NCBI GenBank assembly: GCA_024699205.1
Contig: JAILQA010000257.1
Span: 1-12,716 of the forward strand
DNA: 12,716 bases
Direction: 5' to 3'
Source of the DNA: Treponema sp.
Lineage (GTDB): Bacteria; Spirochaetota; Spirochaetia; Treponematales; Treponemataceae
The notes beneath the pieces are model-generated. The model was given only the letters and a program-made list of their open reading frames with translations, was not told the origin of the DNA and made no database searches. The position numbers and the translations under genes are program-made. Shown piece by piece: positions 1-7,933 of this stretch (its first letter is position 1; each line of letters begins with the position of its first letter).

Positions 1-333
1 ACTTTTAACGAAGAGATAGTTTTCTGTCTCAAAAAAGTAAAGAATAATTCCCTTTTACATTCACTTATAAGCAGTTATGCAAACAATGGTTATGACCCCG
101 AGGAGTTAGTATTAAAAGAGCTTTCCATTTTCTGCAAAAATATAAATCCAAAAGATGAAGTTCTCTTGTCTGATGTATGCGATGCAGTATATTCAATCTG
201 CAGAATAATGGGCTCAAAAGCCTTCAATGATTATGGAAAAATGATATACACCGAAATGCTTTATCCAAAATATAGTTCCAGAACCAGAGACTACGCCCGT
301 GAAAAACTAAAGCTTCTGATAAATAAACAATAA
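1..333 (+). CDS. 3' end of an unrecognised protein (partial)
   Basis: Frame 1 is open from the first base to a TAA at 331-333 and encodes 110 residues ending in ...KLKLLINKQ. The start lies outside the window. The visible part is rich in Leu, Ile, Lys and Asn, with alternating hydrophobic and charged residues typical of a helical, soluble domain. It has scattered Cys but no metal-binding motif, no membrane segment and no catalytic motif that I recognise. Codon use is AT-rich like that of the downstream genes. A helical repeat protein (HEAT/TPR-like) is possible but unproven. No clear terminator follows, and the next gene has its own promoter. Confidence 0.7.
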   Translation, partial: TFNEEIVFCLKKVKNNSLLHSLISSYANNGYDPEELVLKELSIFCKNINPKDEVLLSDVCDAVYSICRIMGSKAFNDYGKMIYTEMLYPKYSSRTRDYAREKLKLLINKQ

Positions 334-376
334 CAATCATGGGTAGTCGTAAACACGAGCATAAAAAAAAAATCAT

Positions 377-405
377 TTGGAAAAAAAAATAAGTAATGCT
401 ATAAT
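377..405 (+). promoter_or_regulatory. sigma70-type promoter for the P83/100 gene
   Basis: A perfect TATAAT lies at 400-405 with an extended -10 TG at 397-398. A -35-like TTGGAA (377-382) sits 17 nt upstream. A-tracts at 362-372 and 381-389 could act as UP-like or curved DNA. The transcript would start near 412. AGAGG at 426-430 lies 7 nt before the ATG at 438. Confidence 0.75.
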
Positions 406-437
406 TAATAATCTACATTTTAACTAGAGGCATTGTT

Positions 438-1958
438 ATGAAAAAAATTATCGGATTTTTATTTGCTGCAATCTTGCTCAGCATCAGTACATTTGCATTA
501 GAAGTTGACGAACCTGAATTAAGAGGAACAAGTACAGAACAGATTGAGTTCATTAACTATACAGGTCCCCACAAGGTTATAGATTCAATTGCTGCAATTA
601 AAGCTATTGGTTCAACAATGGGAGAAACAATTGTTCCGGGGCAGCCTTCTACAGTTGGTAACCGCCAGAAATATTTTGTTGTTCATGCAATTGATCCAAC
701 TGAAACTTCAAAATTAGATGCAGATATTCTTTTTATTGGTGAAAAGGCAACTGTAGACCATATTATAAACCTCAGAAGAATTATCAGTGCTTATCTTTCT
801 GCTGCATATAAGTATTCAGAAAAAGACGCTGATACACTTGCAGTATTCATCACGGTTTACAATGCAGTATACCGCGGAAAATATGATGTTTACTCTTCTA
901 AATACAAAAATGCCGTAATGAAAAACCTTTCACAAAATAACTGCGGTTTGTCTACAACATATAAAGAATGGCCTGGACATTCAGAAATTGTTATTCCTCT
1001 TTTTGATGTAAACGGCGGACTTTCAACAGTAGATACCTCTGTAATCAGTGATACAACTGTTATAGATTCAATGAAAGAAGATGAAGATAAGAATGTCGAT
1101 CCTCGAAAAGACATGGTTGACTTAAAAGAGCGAGAAGCTGAAGATGCAAGCGAAAAAGCTCAGGAAGCACAGAAAAAGGCCGTTGAAGAAGAGAAAAAGC
1201 TGACAGAAACAAAGAAAGAAGCTGAAGAAGCTAAAAAAGAAGCTGAAGAAAATCCTACTGAAGAAAATATAAAGAAGGCAGAAGAAAAAGAGAAAGAAGT
1301 AAAAGAACAGGAAAAGAAAACTGAAGAAGCTAAAGAGGAAGCAAAAGAGCAGCAGGAAATAGCTGATAAAAAACAGAACGAAGCTCAGGAAGAACGCAAG
1401 GAAATAGCAAAAGACCAGAAGGAAGTTCAGGACAAACAGGCAGAAATTGCAAAAATGGGCTCTGAATATGGTATTATCCTCAGCGATGAAGCAAACATGC
1501 TCTCAAGACTTGTTAAATTTAATGTAGCTGACGGTGAAATCATCAAAAAATCTCCTGTTACAGAAATAAGAAACAGAACAGTTTATAAGACAGGAAATCA
1601 GTATATGGCTGTAGCTGGTGAAAATACCGGCAATGGAACAATTAAACTGGTTCTCCTTGATGACAACAACATGGAAATTGTAAGCGAAAGTAACGAAACT
1701 CTTGCAGAAGATTCAGTTCTTGTACAGGAAGGAGATGCTTATTACTGCGTTATTCAGGATGGAAACAACTGGGTTGTTGCAAAATATAATTCTTCTCTTG
1801 TAATGCAGCTTAAATCACCGGTTGCAGTAAAGAGTTCTACTCCAATTACAATCACAGAGTCTGGACTTGTAGTTACTGCTAAAAATGGTCAGTTAAGACT
1901 TCTTTCAAAGGCAGACTTAACTTCCATTACAAAAGAAGCTGCAGTAGACGCTAAATAA
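438..1958 (+). CDS. P83/100-family exported antigen with long E/K-rich coiled coil
   Basis: This is a 506-residue protein of the spirochaetal P83/100 antigen family, known from Borrelia and Treponema as an exported immunogen of unknown biochemical role. Residues 1-20 form a signal peptide (KK, hydrophobic core, cleavage near TFA-LE). No Cys sits at the cleavage site, so it is probably periplasmic rather than lipidated. Residues 21-210 form the conserved N-terminal domain. Residues 223-338 are almost purely Glu, Lys, Ala and Gln, giving a long coiled coil or single alpha helix. Residues 345-506 are beta-rich and look like repeated blades (KTGNQYMAVAG, EGDAYYCVIQDG, NWVVAKYNSSL). The start has a good AGAGG site at 7 nt. 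The gene is monocistronic by its own promoter and terminator. The family call rests on remembered similarity and domain order. Confidence 0.75.
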   Translation: MKKIIGFLFAAILLSISTFALEVDEPELRGTSTEQIEFINYTGPHKVIDSIAAIKAIGSTMGETIVPGQPSTVGNRQKYFVVHAIDPTETSKLDADILFIGEKATVDHIINLRRIISAYLSAAYKYSEKDADTLAVFITVYNAVYRGKYDVYSSKYKNAVMKNLSQNNCGLSTTYKEWPGHSEIVIPLFDVNGGLSTVDTSVISDTTVIDSMKEDEDKNVDPRKDMVDLKEREAEDASEKAQEAQKKAVEEEKKLTETKKEAEEAKKEAEENPTEENIKKAEEKEKEVKEQEKKTEEAKEEAKEQQEIADKKQNEAQEERKEIAKDQKEVQDKQAEIAKMGSEYGIILSDEANMLSRLVKFNVADGEIIKKSPVTEIRNRTVYKTGNQYMAVAGENTGNGTIKLVLLDDNNMEIVSESNETLAEDSVLVQEGDAYYCVIQDGNNWVVAKYNSSLVMQLKSPVAVKSSTPITITESGLVVTAKNGQLRLLSKADLTSITKEAAVDAK

Positions 1959-1976
1959 TTCTAACTGAAATCCAAA

Positions 1977-2027
1977 GGGGTTGTCCGACTATCAATTTTA
2001 AGTTTGGACAACCCCATCTTTTTTTTT
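1977..2027 (+). terminator. Rho-independent terminator after the P83/100 gene
   Basis: The perfect 10-bp stem GGGGTTGTCC (1977-1986) / GGACAACCCC (2006-2015) has a 19-nt loop and is followed by a T-run at 2019-2027. It begins 18 nt after the P83/100 stop codon. The Shine-Dalgarno of the next gene starts only a few bases after the T-run. Confidence 0.92.
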
Positions 2028-2041
2028 AAACGGAGGAAACA

Positions 2042-4567
2042 ATGATATTAAACACTCTGAATGGCAAATGGAATCTTACAGGAAGCGATATAAAATGCGA
2101 CATAACAATTCCAGGCGATATTCACTCCAGCCTGATTGAAAACAAAATTATAGAAAATCCATTCTATGGCTTCAATGAGCAGAAAAGCCTCTGGGTTGGT
2201 CAAACAGACTGGACTATTACAAGGGATTTTGAATACAAAAAAATTAAAAATACAAGAGCAATTATAGAACTTACTCAAGCTGATACTTTCTTTACGCTTT
2301 TTATAAACCAGAAAAAGGTTGGTTGCGGTCAGAATCAGTTTGCCAGATACCGATTTGATATCACAGATTTACTCGAAGACGGAAATAACAGCATTTCAAT
2401 TTTGCTTGAATCAGCAGAAAAAAAATCAAAAGAAATAAGTAAAAGTCTGCCTTACCCTGTGCCATACATGAAATACGATGTTTATTCCCCAGACAGAAAC
2501 CTTGCCAGAAAATGTCAGTGCAACGGTGGCTGGGACTGGGGGCCATGTATTATGACAAGCGGTATTTACGGGGATATTGTAATTTATACTGTTACAGACG
2601 GACTTTTTGATTCAATCACAAGCTCTTATACACGAAAGGCAAAAAATAACTGGACTGTAACTGTAAATGCTGAGTTTGATTCCTTCATCAAAGGAACAAA
2701 GGATTTTGTTTTTAAGATTGAAGGCAGCGATATTGAAGAATCTTTTTCAAAGCAGAAAGTTAAACTTCATAAAGGGAAAAATACTATTTCTACGACAATT
2801 TCGGTTTCTAATCCCCAGGTTTGGCAAACTACCGGCGAATTAAAGGAGAAAGGGCTTACACATAATACTGTTTATAATCTTTCAGTTTATGAATACGATT
2901 CTACGAGCGGAACAGTTACCGAAAACAGAAAAATCTGCTTTTCAACCTTAAAAGTTGTTTCAAAAAAAGATAACGCAAACAATAAAGAAGGACGCTCCCT
3001 TTATTTTGAAAATAACGGAAGAAAAATCTTCGCAAAAGGTTCAAACTGGATTCCATGCGATTCACTTCCATCTTCAATGACAAACGAACGATACGCTGAT
3101 TTATTAAACTCAGCTGTAAAAGCAAATGAAAACTGTCTGCGAGTATGGGGCGGTGGCATTTATGAAAAAGAAATCTTCTATGATTTGTGCGACCGGCTTG
3201 GAATTATCATCTGGCAGGATTGTATGTTTGCCTGCTCCTTATACCCGGCAAGTGATGAGTTCTTTAACGAAGTAAAGGCTGAATTGGAATATCAGATTCC
3301 ACGTTTACAAACTCATGCCTGCATTGGAATATGGTGCGGTAACAATGAAAACTTTGGTTCTTTAAGCTGGTTCAAGGAAAGTCGTGAAAATCGCGACCGT
3401 TATTTAGTAGATTACGACAGGCTTTATCATGGTCTAATCGGTTCTACAATCAAAAAACTGGATCCTAACAGAGTATACTGGCCAAGTTCGCCATGCCCTG
3501 GTCCAGATGATTTTGGAGATAACTGGCATAACGACAACATGGGAGACATGCATTACTGGAGCGTATGGCACGAAAGAAAAGATTTTTCTGCTTATCTTTC
3601 AATAAATCCTCGCTTTGTTGCTGAGTTTGGCTATGAGTCATTCCCTTCTTTGGATTGTATTAAAACTTTTGCGGATGAAAGTCAGTTTAATTTTACAAGT
3701 CCAGTTATGGAATATCACCAAAGGTCTCCAAGCGGCAATTCTATCATGCTTGAAAACTTCAGCCGCTATTTCCGCTTCCCTGTTGGATTTGAAAATATGG
3801 TTTATTTGAGTCAGGTTCAGCAGGCAGTTGCAATAAAAACAGCAGTAGACTGGTGGAGAAGTCTAAAACCCCACTGCATGGGTTCAATTATCTGGCAATT
3901 AAATGATGTATGGCCATGCCCAAGCTGGTCTTCTATCGAATATGGCGGAAAGTGGAAATTACTCCAGTATGAAACAAAAAAATTCTTTGACATCGTTTAT
4001 ATGCCTGTATTTATTAAGGACAATATTCTGCATACTGTAATTTGTAATGACACAAACGAAGAACTCAATATAAATGTCAAGCTCAATTATATAAGATTTG
4101 ATGGTCAAATAATAAATACAATTGAACTAAAGGAAACAATCAAGGCAGATACAACAAAAGAAATCTATAATCAGAAAATTGACCAGGTTGAATGTCTGGA
4201 AAATCAGACTACTTCAGAAGAATATTTTATTTATGCGAGTATGGAAGCTCTTTCTGCAAGCGAAAAAACTTATAAAAGCAATAATACCGTCTGGATTAAG
4301 CCCTACAAAAAGTGTCAGATTGCTGATACAAAAATTAACGTAGAAATTAAAAAAGCAAAGGATTGCTTCCAGATTATACTTAATTCTGATAAACCTGCTT
4401 TTTTTGTTTCCCTTAATACTATGGGTATTTCAGGCCTATTCTCTGAAAATATGATTACCCTTTTACCTGGCGAAAAAGCAAATATTTCTTTTACAACAAA
4501 AGAAGATATTACTGCCAAAGAATTAAAAGATAATCTTGTTATTAAAGATTTGAGAAGTACATTCTGA
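2042..4567 (+). CDS. beta-mannosidase, glycoside hydrolase family 2 (cytoplasmic)
   Basis: This 841-residue enzyme removes non-reducing-end beta-1,4-mannose from manno-oligosaccharides. The architecture is the usual GH2 one. An N-terminal jelly-roll sugar-binding domain (about 1-185) carries the beta-mannosidase hallmark GGWDWGP at 162-168. An Ig-like domain spans about 190-305. The TIM barrel covers about 318-655, with C-terminal beta domains after it. The predicted acid/base is Glu436 in WCGNNEN (431-437), and the predicted nucleophile is Glu528 in VAEFGYES. There is no signal peptide, so the enzyme should act on imported oligosaccharides. GGAGG at 2032-2036 lies 5 nt before the ATG. The gene stands alone here, with no transporter or other glycosidase beside it. 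It is full length for the family. No promoter fits between the upstream terminator and the start codon. Confidence 0.93.
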   Translation: MILNTLNGKWNLTGSDIKCDITIPGDIHSSLIENKIIENPFYGFNEQKSLWVGQTDWTITRDFEYKKIKNTRAIIELTQADTFFTLFINQKKVGCGQNQFARYRFDITDLLEDGNNSISILLESAEKKSKEISKSLPYPVPYMKYDVYSPDRNLARKCQCNGGWDWGPCIMTSGIYGDIVIYTVTDGLFDSITSSYTRKAKNNWTVTVNAEFDSFIKGTKDFVFKIEGSDIEESFSKQKVKLHKGKNTISTTISVSNPQVWQTTGELKEKGLTHNTVYNLSVYEYDSTSGTVTENRKICFSTLKVVSKKDNANNKEGRSLYFENNGRKIFAKGSNWIPCDSLPSSMTNERYADLLNSAVKANENCLRVWGGGIYEKEIFYDLCDRLGIIIWQDCMFACSLYPASDEFFNEVKAELEYQIPRLQTHACIGIWCGNNENFGSLSWFKESRENRDRYLVDYDRLYHGLIGSTIKKLDPNRVYWPSSPCPGPDDFGDNWHNDNMGDMHYWSVWHERKDFSAYLSINPRFVAEFGYESFPSLDCIKTFADESQFNFTSPVMEYHQRSPSGNSIMLENFSRYFRFPVGFENMVYLSQVQQAVAIKTAVDWWRSLKPHCMGSIIWQLNDVWPCPSWSSIEYGGKWKLLQYETKKFFDIVYMPVFIKDNILHTVICNDTNEELNINVKLNYIRFDGQIINTIELKETIKADTTKEIYNQKIDQVECLENQTTSEEYFIYASMEALSASEKTYKSNNTVWIKPYKKCQIADTKINVEIKKAKDCFQIILNSDKPAFFVSLNTMGISGLFSENMITLLPGEKANISFTTKEDITAKELKDNLVIKDLRSTF

Positions 4568-4577
4568 TTTTAACTCC

Positions 4578-4627
4578 CCTGCTTACTTGTCATCTTGAAC
4601 TAGATTCGAGAATACAGAGTAAGCAGG
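4578..4627. repeat. inverted repeat over the dnaB stop codon at the convergent junction
   Basis: CCTGCTTACT (4578-4587) and AGTAAGCAGG (4618-4627) are perfect 10-bp arms. The inner part pairs further: TGT/ACA (4588-4590 / 4614-4616), then CTTGAA (4594-4599) with TTCGAG (4605-4610). The dnaB TAA codon lies inside an arm. The hairpin spans the 15-nt gap between the convergent beta-mannosidase and dnaB genes. It has no T-run on either side, so it is not a classical terminator. It may protect or define the 3' end of the dnaB mRNA. Confidence 0.6.
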
Positions 4628-5923
4628 TATAAAGGAAATATTTATATCACCAGTTGGACCGTTTCGCTGTTTTGCAAGAATAATTTTTGCCTTTTGTACG
4701 GCATTTTTTTCTTCAGACTTTAATCCGTCTTTTAAGCGATCACGGTCAATAAACATAACAACATCCGCATCCTGTTCAATAGAGCCAGAACCACGTAACT
4801 GAGCCAGGTTAGGTTCCTTTCCTTCTGCATCACGTGCAACCTGACAGAGAGCAACAACCGGGATTTCAAGCTCACGGGCAAGAGCTTTTAAAGCTTTTGA
4901 TATTTCTGAAACCTGCTCATAAACAGGAGCAGAAGTATTTTCTGTTGTAATCAAACCGATATAGTCAATAAAAATAATTTCAACTTTATGATTTTTAACC
5001 ATACGACGTGCCATAGCCTTTAAATCAAGAAGACGCATATTCGGGGTATCAACAGTGTACAAAGGAGATTCAAACCATCGTCCAGCTGCATCCTGGATTT
5101 TCATAATATCTTCTTTTCGTATCATACCGGAACGCATTCTACCCATATTAACATTTGCTTCCATGGAAAGTAGTCGCATACCAATTGATTCATAAGGCAT
5201 TTCAAGTGAGAAAAAACCACAAGATATTTTTCTTTCAAGAGCAATATGACGCATCATTGAAAGCGCAAGGGCGGTTTTACCGATAGAAGGTCGTGCACCA
5301 ATAATAATTAGTTCTGACTTCTGGAAGCCGGAGGTCATTGTATCCAGTTGTGAAAAACCTGACGGAACTCCTGTAAACTGATTCTGATTTTTGTATCGGG
5401 AATCTATGATTTCAATTTCACGAATCATTATATTTTTGATTTCGTGAATTACAGTTGATTCATTTCTTTCGGCAAGAGAAAAGATTTTCTGTTCAGCGTG
5501 GTCAAGAAGGCTTGAGCTATCCTGTCCAAGCTCATAAGCTAAGCTGCGCATTTCAGTAGAGACATTTATAAGTTCACGGCGCACAGAACGGTCTAGAACA
5601 ATGTCTGAATAATAATCAATATTTGCAGAAGAAGGAACTGTATCTGTAAGGGATGCAATATAAGCTGTACCACCAGCTTTTTCCAGATTCTGCTCAACGG
5701 TCAATTCGTTGATTAAGGATAAGGTATCACCTTTTACATTTTTATTAAAAAGTTTTAGCAGGGCCTGAAATATCGTTTGATTTTGTATTGAATAAAAATG
5801 TTCGGGACGCATGCGGGAAACAAGCTCTGACATTGCAGTCCAGTCCAATAAAACAGCACCTAAAACCGCCTGTTCAGCTTCTAAACTATGAGGCGGAACT
5901 TTATTTAATAAATTGTAATCCAC
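4583..5923 (-). CDS. dnaB: replicative DNA helicase DnaB
   Basis: This is the hexameric 5'-3' helicase of the replication fork, 446 residues and full length. The N-terminal primase-interaction domain starts with the family signature PPHSLEAEQAVLGAVLLD (10-27). The RecA-like domain has Walker A GARPSIGKT (209-217), the catalytic Glu241 in FSLEM, Walker B FID (318-320), the DnaB motif LRGSGSIEQDADVV (376-389) and an arginine-finger region KQRNG (418-422). There is no intein. The start is GTG (5923-5921), because no in-frame ATG lies upstream and the family N-terminus begins here. AAGG-type Shine-Dalgarno bases lie about 9 nt upstream. It is the last gene of the rpsF-ssb-rpsR-rplI-dnaB cluster. 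A terminator separates it from rplI, so it probably uses its own promoter plus read-through. Confidence 0.96.
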   Translation of the reverse strand: MDYNLLNKVPPHSLEAEQAVLGAVLLDWTAMSELVSRMRPEHFYSIQNQTIFQALLKLFNKNVKGDTLSLINELTVEQNLEKAGGTAYIASLTDTVPSSANIDYYSDIVLDRSVRRELINVSTEMRSLAYELGQDSSSLLDHAEQKIFSLAERNESTVIHEIKNIMIREIEIIDSRYKNQNQFTGVPSGFSQLDTMTSGFQKSELIIIGARPSIGKTALALSMMRHIALERKISCGFFSLEMPYESIGMRLLSMEANVNMGRMRSGMIRKEDIMKIQDAAGRWFESPLYTVDTPNMRLLDLKAMARRMVKNHKVEIIFIDYIGLITTENTSAPVYEQVSEISKALKALARELEIPVVALCQVARDAEGKEPNLAQLRGSGSIEQDADVVMFIDRDRLKDGLKSEEKNAVQKAKIILAKQRNGPTGDINISFIPAYSVFSNLVQDDK

Positions 5924-5956
5924 AATGACCTACCTTATATTTTTAATTTACAGTCT

Positions 5957-5962
5957 ATTATA
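5957..5962 (-). promoter_or_regulatory. -10 element likely serving dnaB
   Basis: The minus strand reads TATAAT at 5962-5957, about 34 nt upstream of the dnaB GTG, in the only gap between the rplI terminator and dnaB. The -35 position falls inside the terminator hairpin and matches the consensus poorly. The assignment therefore rests on the perfect -10 and its position. Confidence 0.45.
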
Positions 5963-5971
5963 CAACATGAT

Positions 5972-6007
5972 AAAAAAAGTCGGTACTGCAAAATGACAAT
6001 ACCGACT
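5972..6007 (-). terminator. Rho-independent terminator after rplI
   Basis: Read on the minus strand, the 8-bp stem AGTCGGTA / TACCGACT (6007-6000 / 5985-5978) has a 14-nt loop and runs straight into seven T (5978-5972). It begins 28 nt after the rplI stop codon and closes the ribosomal-protein part of the operon before dnaB. Confidence 0.88.
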
Positions 6008-6034
6008 GAAAAAATCTTAAATCAGATTAAAAAA

Positions 6035-6610
6035 TTACTCAGCTTTTGTTTCAGCTGTTTCTTCTGCTGCTGGCTGTTCAACTTTTGGTTCTTCAGCTTT
6101 TACTTCTTCATTTCTTCTGAAGTTTCTTTCTTTTTTAGCAGGTTTTTCTTCTTTCTTTTCTTCAATCTGAGCCTTTACAACAACATGGATTTCAGCTGTC
6201 TGTGCTTCATAAAGTTTAATGATAGCTTTGTATGTACCAACAGATTTGATTGCAAGACCTGGAAGATCGATGCGTTTGCGTTCGATATCAAAGCCATTCT
6301 TCTTAAGAGCATCTGCAACAACGTGTGTTGTAACTGCACCATAAAGTTTTCCGTTTGCTCCAGCTGGCATTGTAATTTCCAATTCTGCTGCTTCCAATTT
6401 TTCCTTGAGGCTTGCAGAATCCTTGCGTTTCAATTCCTTTCTAGCTTCAATTTCAGCTTTGCGTGCTTCAAAAATTGCTACTGTAGCTTCGTTGTAAGGT
6501 ACAGCCAAATTACGTGGAAGAAGGAAGTTTCTTGCATAACCATTTGCAACATTCTTTACATCGCCTTCTTCACCAAGAGATTTAACGTCTACGTTAAGAA
6601 TTACTTTCAT
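6035..6610 (-). CDS. rplI: 50S ribosomal protein L9 with an acidic C-terminal tail
   Basis: L9 binds 23S rRNA near the L1 stalk and helps keep the reading frame. The N-terminal signature GEEGDVKNVANGYARNFLLP (13-32) is the L9 rRNA-binding domain. A long connecting helix follows (about 41-75), then the C-terminal domain (GANGKLYGAVT at 84-94, up to about residue 148). L9 usually ends near 150 residues. This protein has 191, with an added Glu, Lys, Ala and Pro-rich tail from about 149 to 191. The start has AGGAG 7 nt upstream. It lies 70 nt after rpsR in the same operon, and a terminator follows. The tail is in frame and well coded, so it is real rather than a shifted end. Confidence 0.95.
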   Translation of the reverse strand: MKVILNVDVKSLGEEGDVKNVANGYARNFLLPRNLAVPYNEATVAIFEARKAEIEARKELKRKDSASLKEKLEAAELEITMPAGANGKLYGAVTTHVVADALKKNGFDIERKRIDLPGLAIKSVGTYKAIIKLYEAQTAEIHVVVKAQIEEKKEEKPAKKERNFRRNEEVKAEEPKVEQPAAEETAETKAE

Positions 6611-6638
6611 TTTCTAGCTCCTGAGTATTTATTTTATC

Positions 6639-6665
6639 AAGCAGCTTCGGAGTATGAAGCGGCTT
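6639..6665 (-). promoter_or_regulatory. hairpin in the rpsR-rplI spacer
   Basis: AAGCAGCTTC (6639-6648) and GAAGCGGCTT (6656-6665) pair with one mismatch around a 7-nt loop. No T-run follows on the minus strand, so it is not a terminator. It lies between the rpsR stop codon and the rplI Shine-Dalgarno, where it may stabilise or process the mRNA. Confidence 0.4.
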
Positions 6666-6680
6666 ATTTAATTTTATTGA

Positions 6681-7010
6681 TTAGTCAGCAACAAATGGCA
6701 ACAAGCTGATAGATCTTGCTCTCTTGATTGCCTTTGCAATTTCACGCTGATGTTTAGCACATGTACCAGTAATGCGGCGAGGAAGAATCTTACCTCTTTC
6801 TGTCATATAGCGGCGCAATGCATCTGTATCTTTGTAATCAATTTTTGCTTTGTTTGCACAGAATCTGCAAACCTTTTTGCGGAAGTAAGTTTTTGCTTTT
6901 GCACGTCCGTCTTTGTCTTCTTCACGACCATCAGATTCAACTGTAACTTCATCCATTGCAGCTTCCTGAACTTTTTTCTCTTCAATTTCCTGTGTATTTT
7001 CTTCAGACAT
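6681..7010 (-). CDS. rpsR: 30S ribosomal protein S18, zinc-binding form, with an acidic N-terminal extension
   Basis: S18 partners with S6 on the platform of the 30S subunit. The core begins near residue 40: [21 protein letters not shown], then [20 protein letters not shown], then [14 protein letters not shown]. Cys48-x2-Cys51 and Cys84-x2-His87 form the metal-binding set of the Cys-rich (C+) S18 type. S18 is usually about 75-85 residues. Here there are 109, because of an acidic N-terminal extension of about 35-38 residues (Glu and Asp-rich). The start at 7010 is favoured by an excellent AAGGAGAA site about 7 nt upstream. The internal Met19 has no such site. The gene lies 27 nt after ssb in the operon. 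Confidence 0.94.
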   Translation of the reverse strand: MSEENTQEIEEKKVQEAAMDEVTVESDGREEDKDGRAKAKTYFRKKVCRFCANKAKIDYKDTDALRRYMTERGKILPRRITGTCAKHQREIAKAIKRARSISLLPFVAD

Positions 7011-7037
7011 TTGATTTCTCCTTGATAGGTATTAGGA

Positions 7038-7514
7038 TTAAAATGGAATATCTTCTGGTAAATCCATACCAGAATCGCCATAAGGTTCTGATGAATAATT
7101 TGATGAATATCCTGAAGAAGCATTGTTAATCGGCTGAATCCTAGGAGCCCCATTTGATAATTGTCCTCCCTCGGCTCTTCCTCCAATCAGCTGTACATTA
7201 TTAGCAACAACTGTAACTTTGCTGAACTTCTGACCATCTTTTTCCCAGCGGTCCTGTTTCAGATATCCTTCTACTACAATCTGTTTACCTTTTGTCAAAT
7301 AAGGCTTAAGATTTTCAGCAGTTTTTCCCCAAATTGTAACATCAAAATAATTAACTTCATCAATCCATTGATCACCATTTTTCTTAGATCTGTTGACAGC
7401 TATACTGATATTAGCCCTAGCCTGACCATTAGCAACATAACCGAAACTTCTTTCGTCTGTTCCTAAATCTTTTGTCAGACGTCCAACAAGAACAACATGA
7501 TTTGTATCTGTCAT
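7038..7514 (-). CDS. ssb: single-stranded DNA-binding protein
   Basis: This 158-residue protein coats single-stranded DNA during replication, repair and recombination. Residues 1-108 are the OB fold (NHVVLVGRLTKD at the start; YFDVTIWGKTAENL; GKQIVVEGYLKQDRWE). A flexible linker rich in Gly, Ser and Asn follows. The last residues, DLPEDIPF, are the conserved acidic tip that recruits partner proteins. The start has AAAGGAGAA just upstream. It sits between rpsF and rpsR, the usual bacterial order, with gaps of 43 and 27 nt, so the genes are very likely co-transcribed. Confidence 0.97.
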   Translation of the reverse strand: MTDTNHVVLVGRLTKDLGTDERSFGYVANGQARANISIAVNRSKKNGDQWIDEVNYFDVTIWGKTAENLKPYLTKGKQIVVEGYLKQDRWEKDGQKFSKVTVVANNVQLIGGRAEGGQLSNGAPRIQPINNASSGYSSNYSSEPYGDSGMDLPEDIPF

Positions 7515-7557
7515 AACATTCTCCTTTAGTATTGTGATTTATGGATTCACAAACAGT

Positions 7558-7842
7558 TTATTTTTCTTCGATTTTTACGAACTGATATTTCAAAAGGTTT
7601 GTATTGATTTTGAATGCCTTATCAATTTCGACAATCTTAGCAGGATTGAGCTTCATTGTGTAAAGAACAAAGCGTCCTTTTTTCTGTTTTTTGATTTCGT
7701 AGGTAAGATCGCGGTCACCGAATGGTTTTTCTTCTTCAATTTCCGCACCGAAAGAAGAAAGTGTGCTCTTTAAGCTTTCAGCACCTTTTTTAGCAGATTC
7801 ATCCTCAAGGGGATAAATTACCATAAGTTCATACTTTTTCAT
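7558..7842 (-). CDS. rpsF: 30S ribosomal protein S6
   Basis: S6 binds S18 and 16S rRNA in the central domain of the small subunit. The protein begins MKKYELMVIYPLED, the family N-terminus, and carries the conserved blocks PFGDRDLTYEIKKQKKGRFVLYTM and LKYQFVKIEEK. Length is 94 residues, normal for S6. A start 12 codons upstream (7878) is possible by frame but has no ribosome binding site. The chosen ATG has AAGGAGA 5 nt upstream and matches the family start. It is the first gene of the rpsF-ssb-rpsR-rplI cluster. Confidence 0.95.
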   Translation of the reverse strand: MKKYELMVIYPLEDESAKKGAESLKSTLSSFGAEIEEEKPFGDRDLTYEIKKQKKGRFVLYTMKLNPAKIVEIDKAFKINTNLLKYQFVKIEEK

Positions 7843-7933
7843 AAGTATCTCCTTAAAATTTAATTTTGCTTTTTGCAAAATAATTCAGGAGGAAATGTAT
7901 ACAATTATCAATCGACGATTAAATAAGTGTAAT
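7843..7933 (-). promoter_or_regulatory. promoter and leader of the rpsF operon
   Basis: On the minus strand, a weak -35 ATTACA (7933-7928) and a -10 GATAAT (7909-7904) with an 18-nt spacer would start the transcript near 7897. The leader contains a TTTTGC-AAAAA-GCAAAA hairpin. It also contains CTCCT (7891-7887), complementary to the AGGAG of the rpsF Shine-Dalgarno (7854-7848). The two could pair around the hairpin and lower translation. I do not see the CCG-bearing S6:S18 RNA motif known from other bacteria. Confidence 0.4.

Noticed and set aside
5993..6709. Long plus-strand frames opposite rplI and rpsR
   Set aside because: The Phe, Cys and Ser-rich translations are antisense shadows of Lys and Glu-rich ribosomal proteins.
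7843..7878. Longer rpsF start 12 codons upstream
   Set aside because: There is no ribosome binding site there, whereas the internal ATG has AAGGAGA and matches the S6 family N-terminus.
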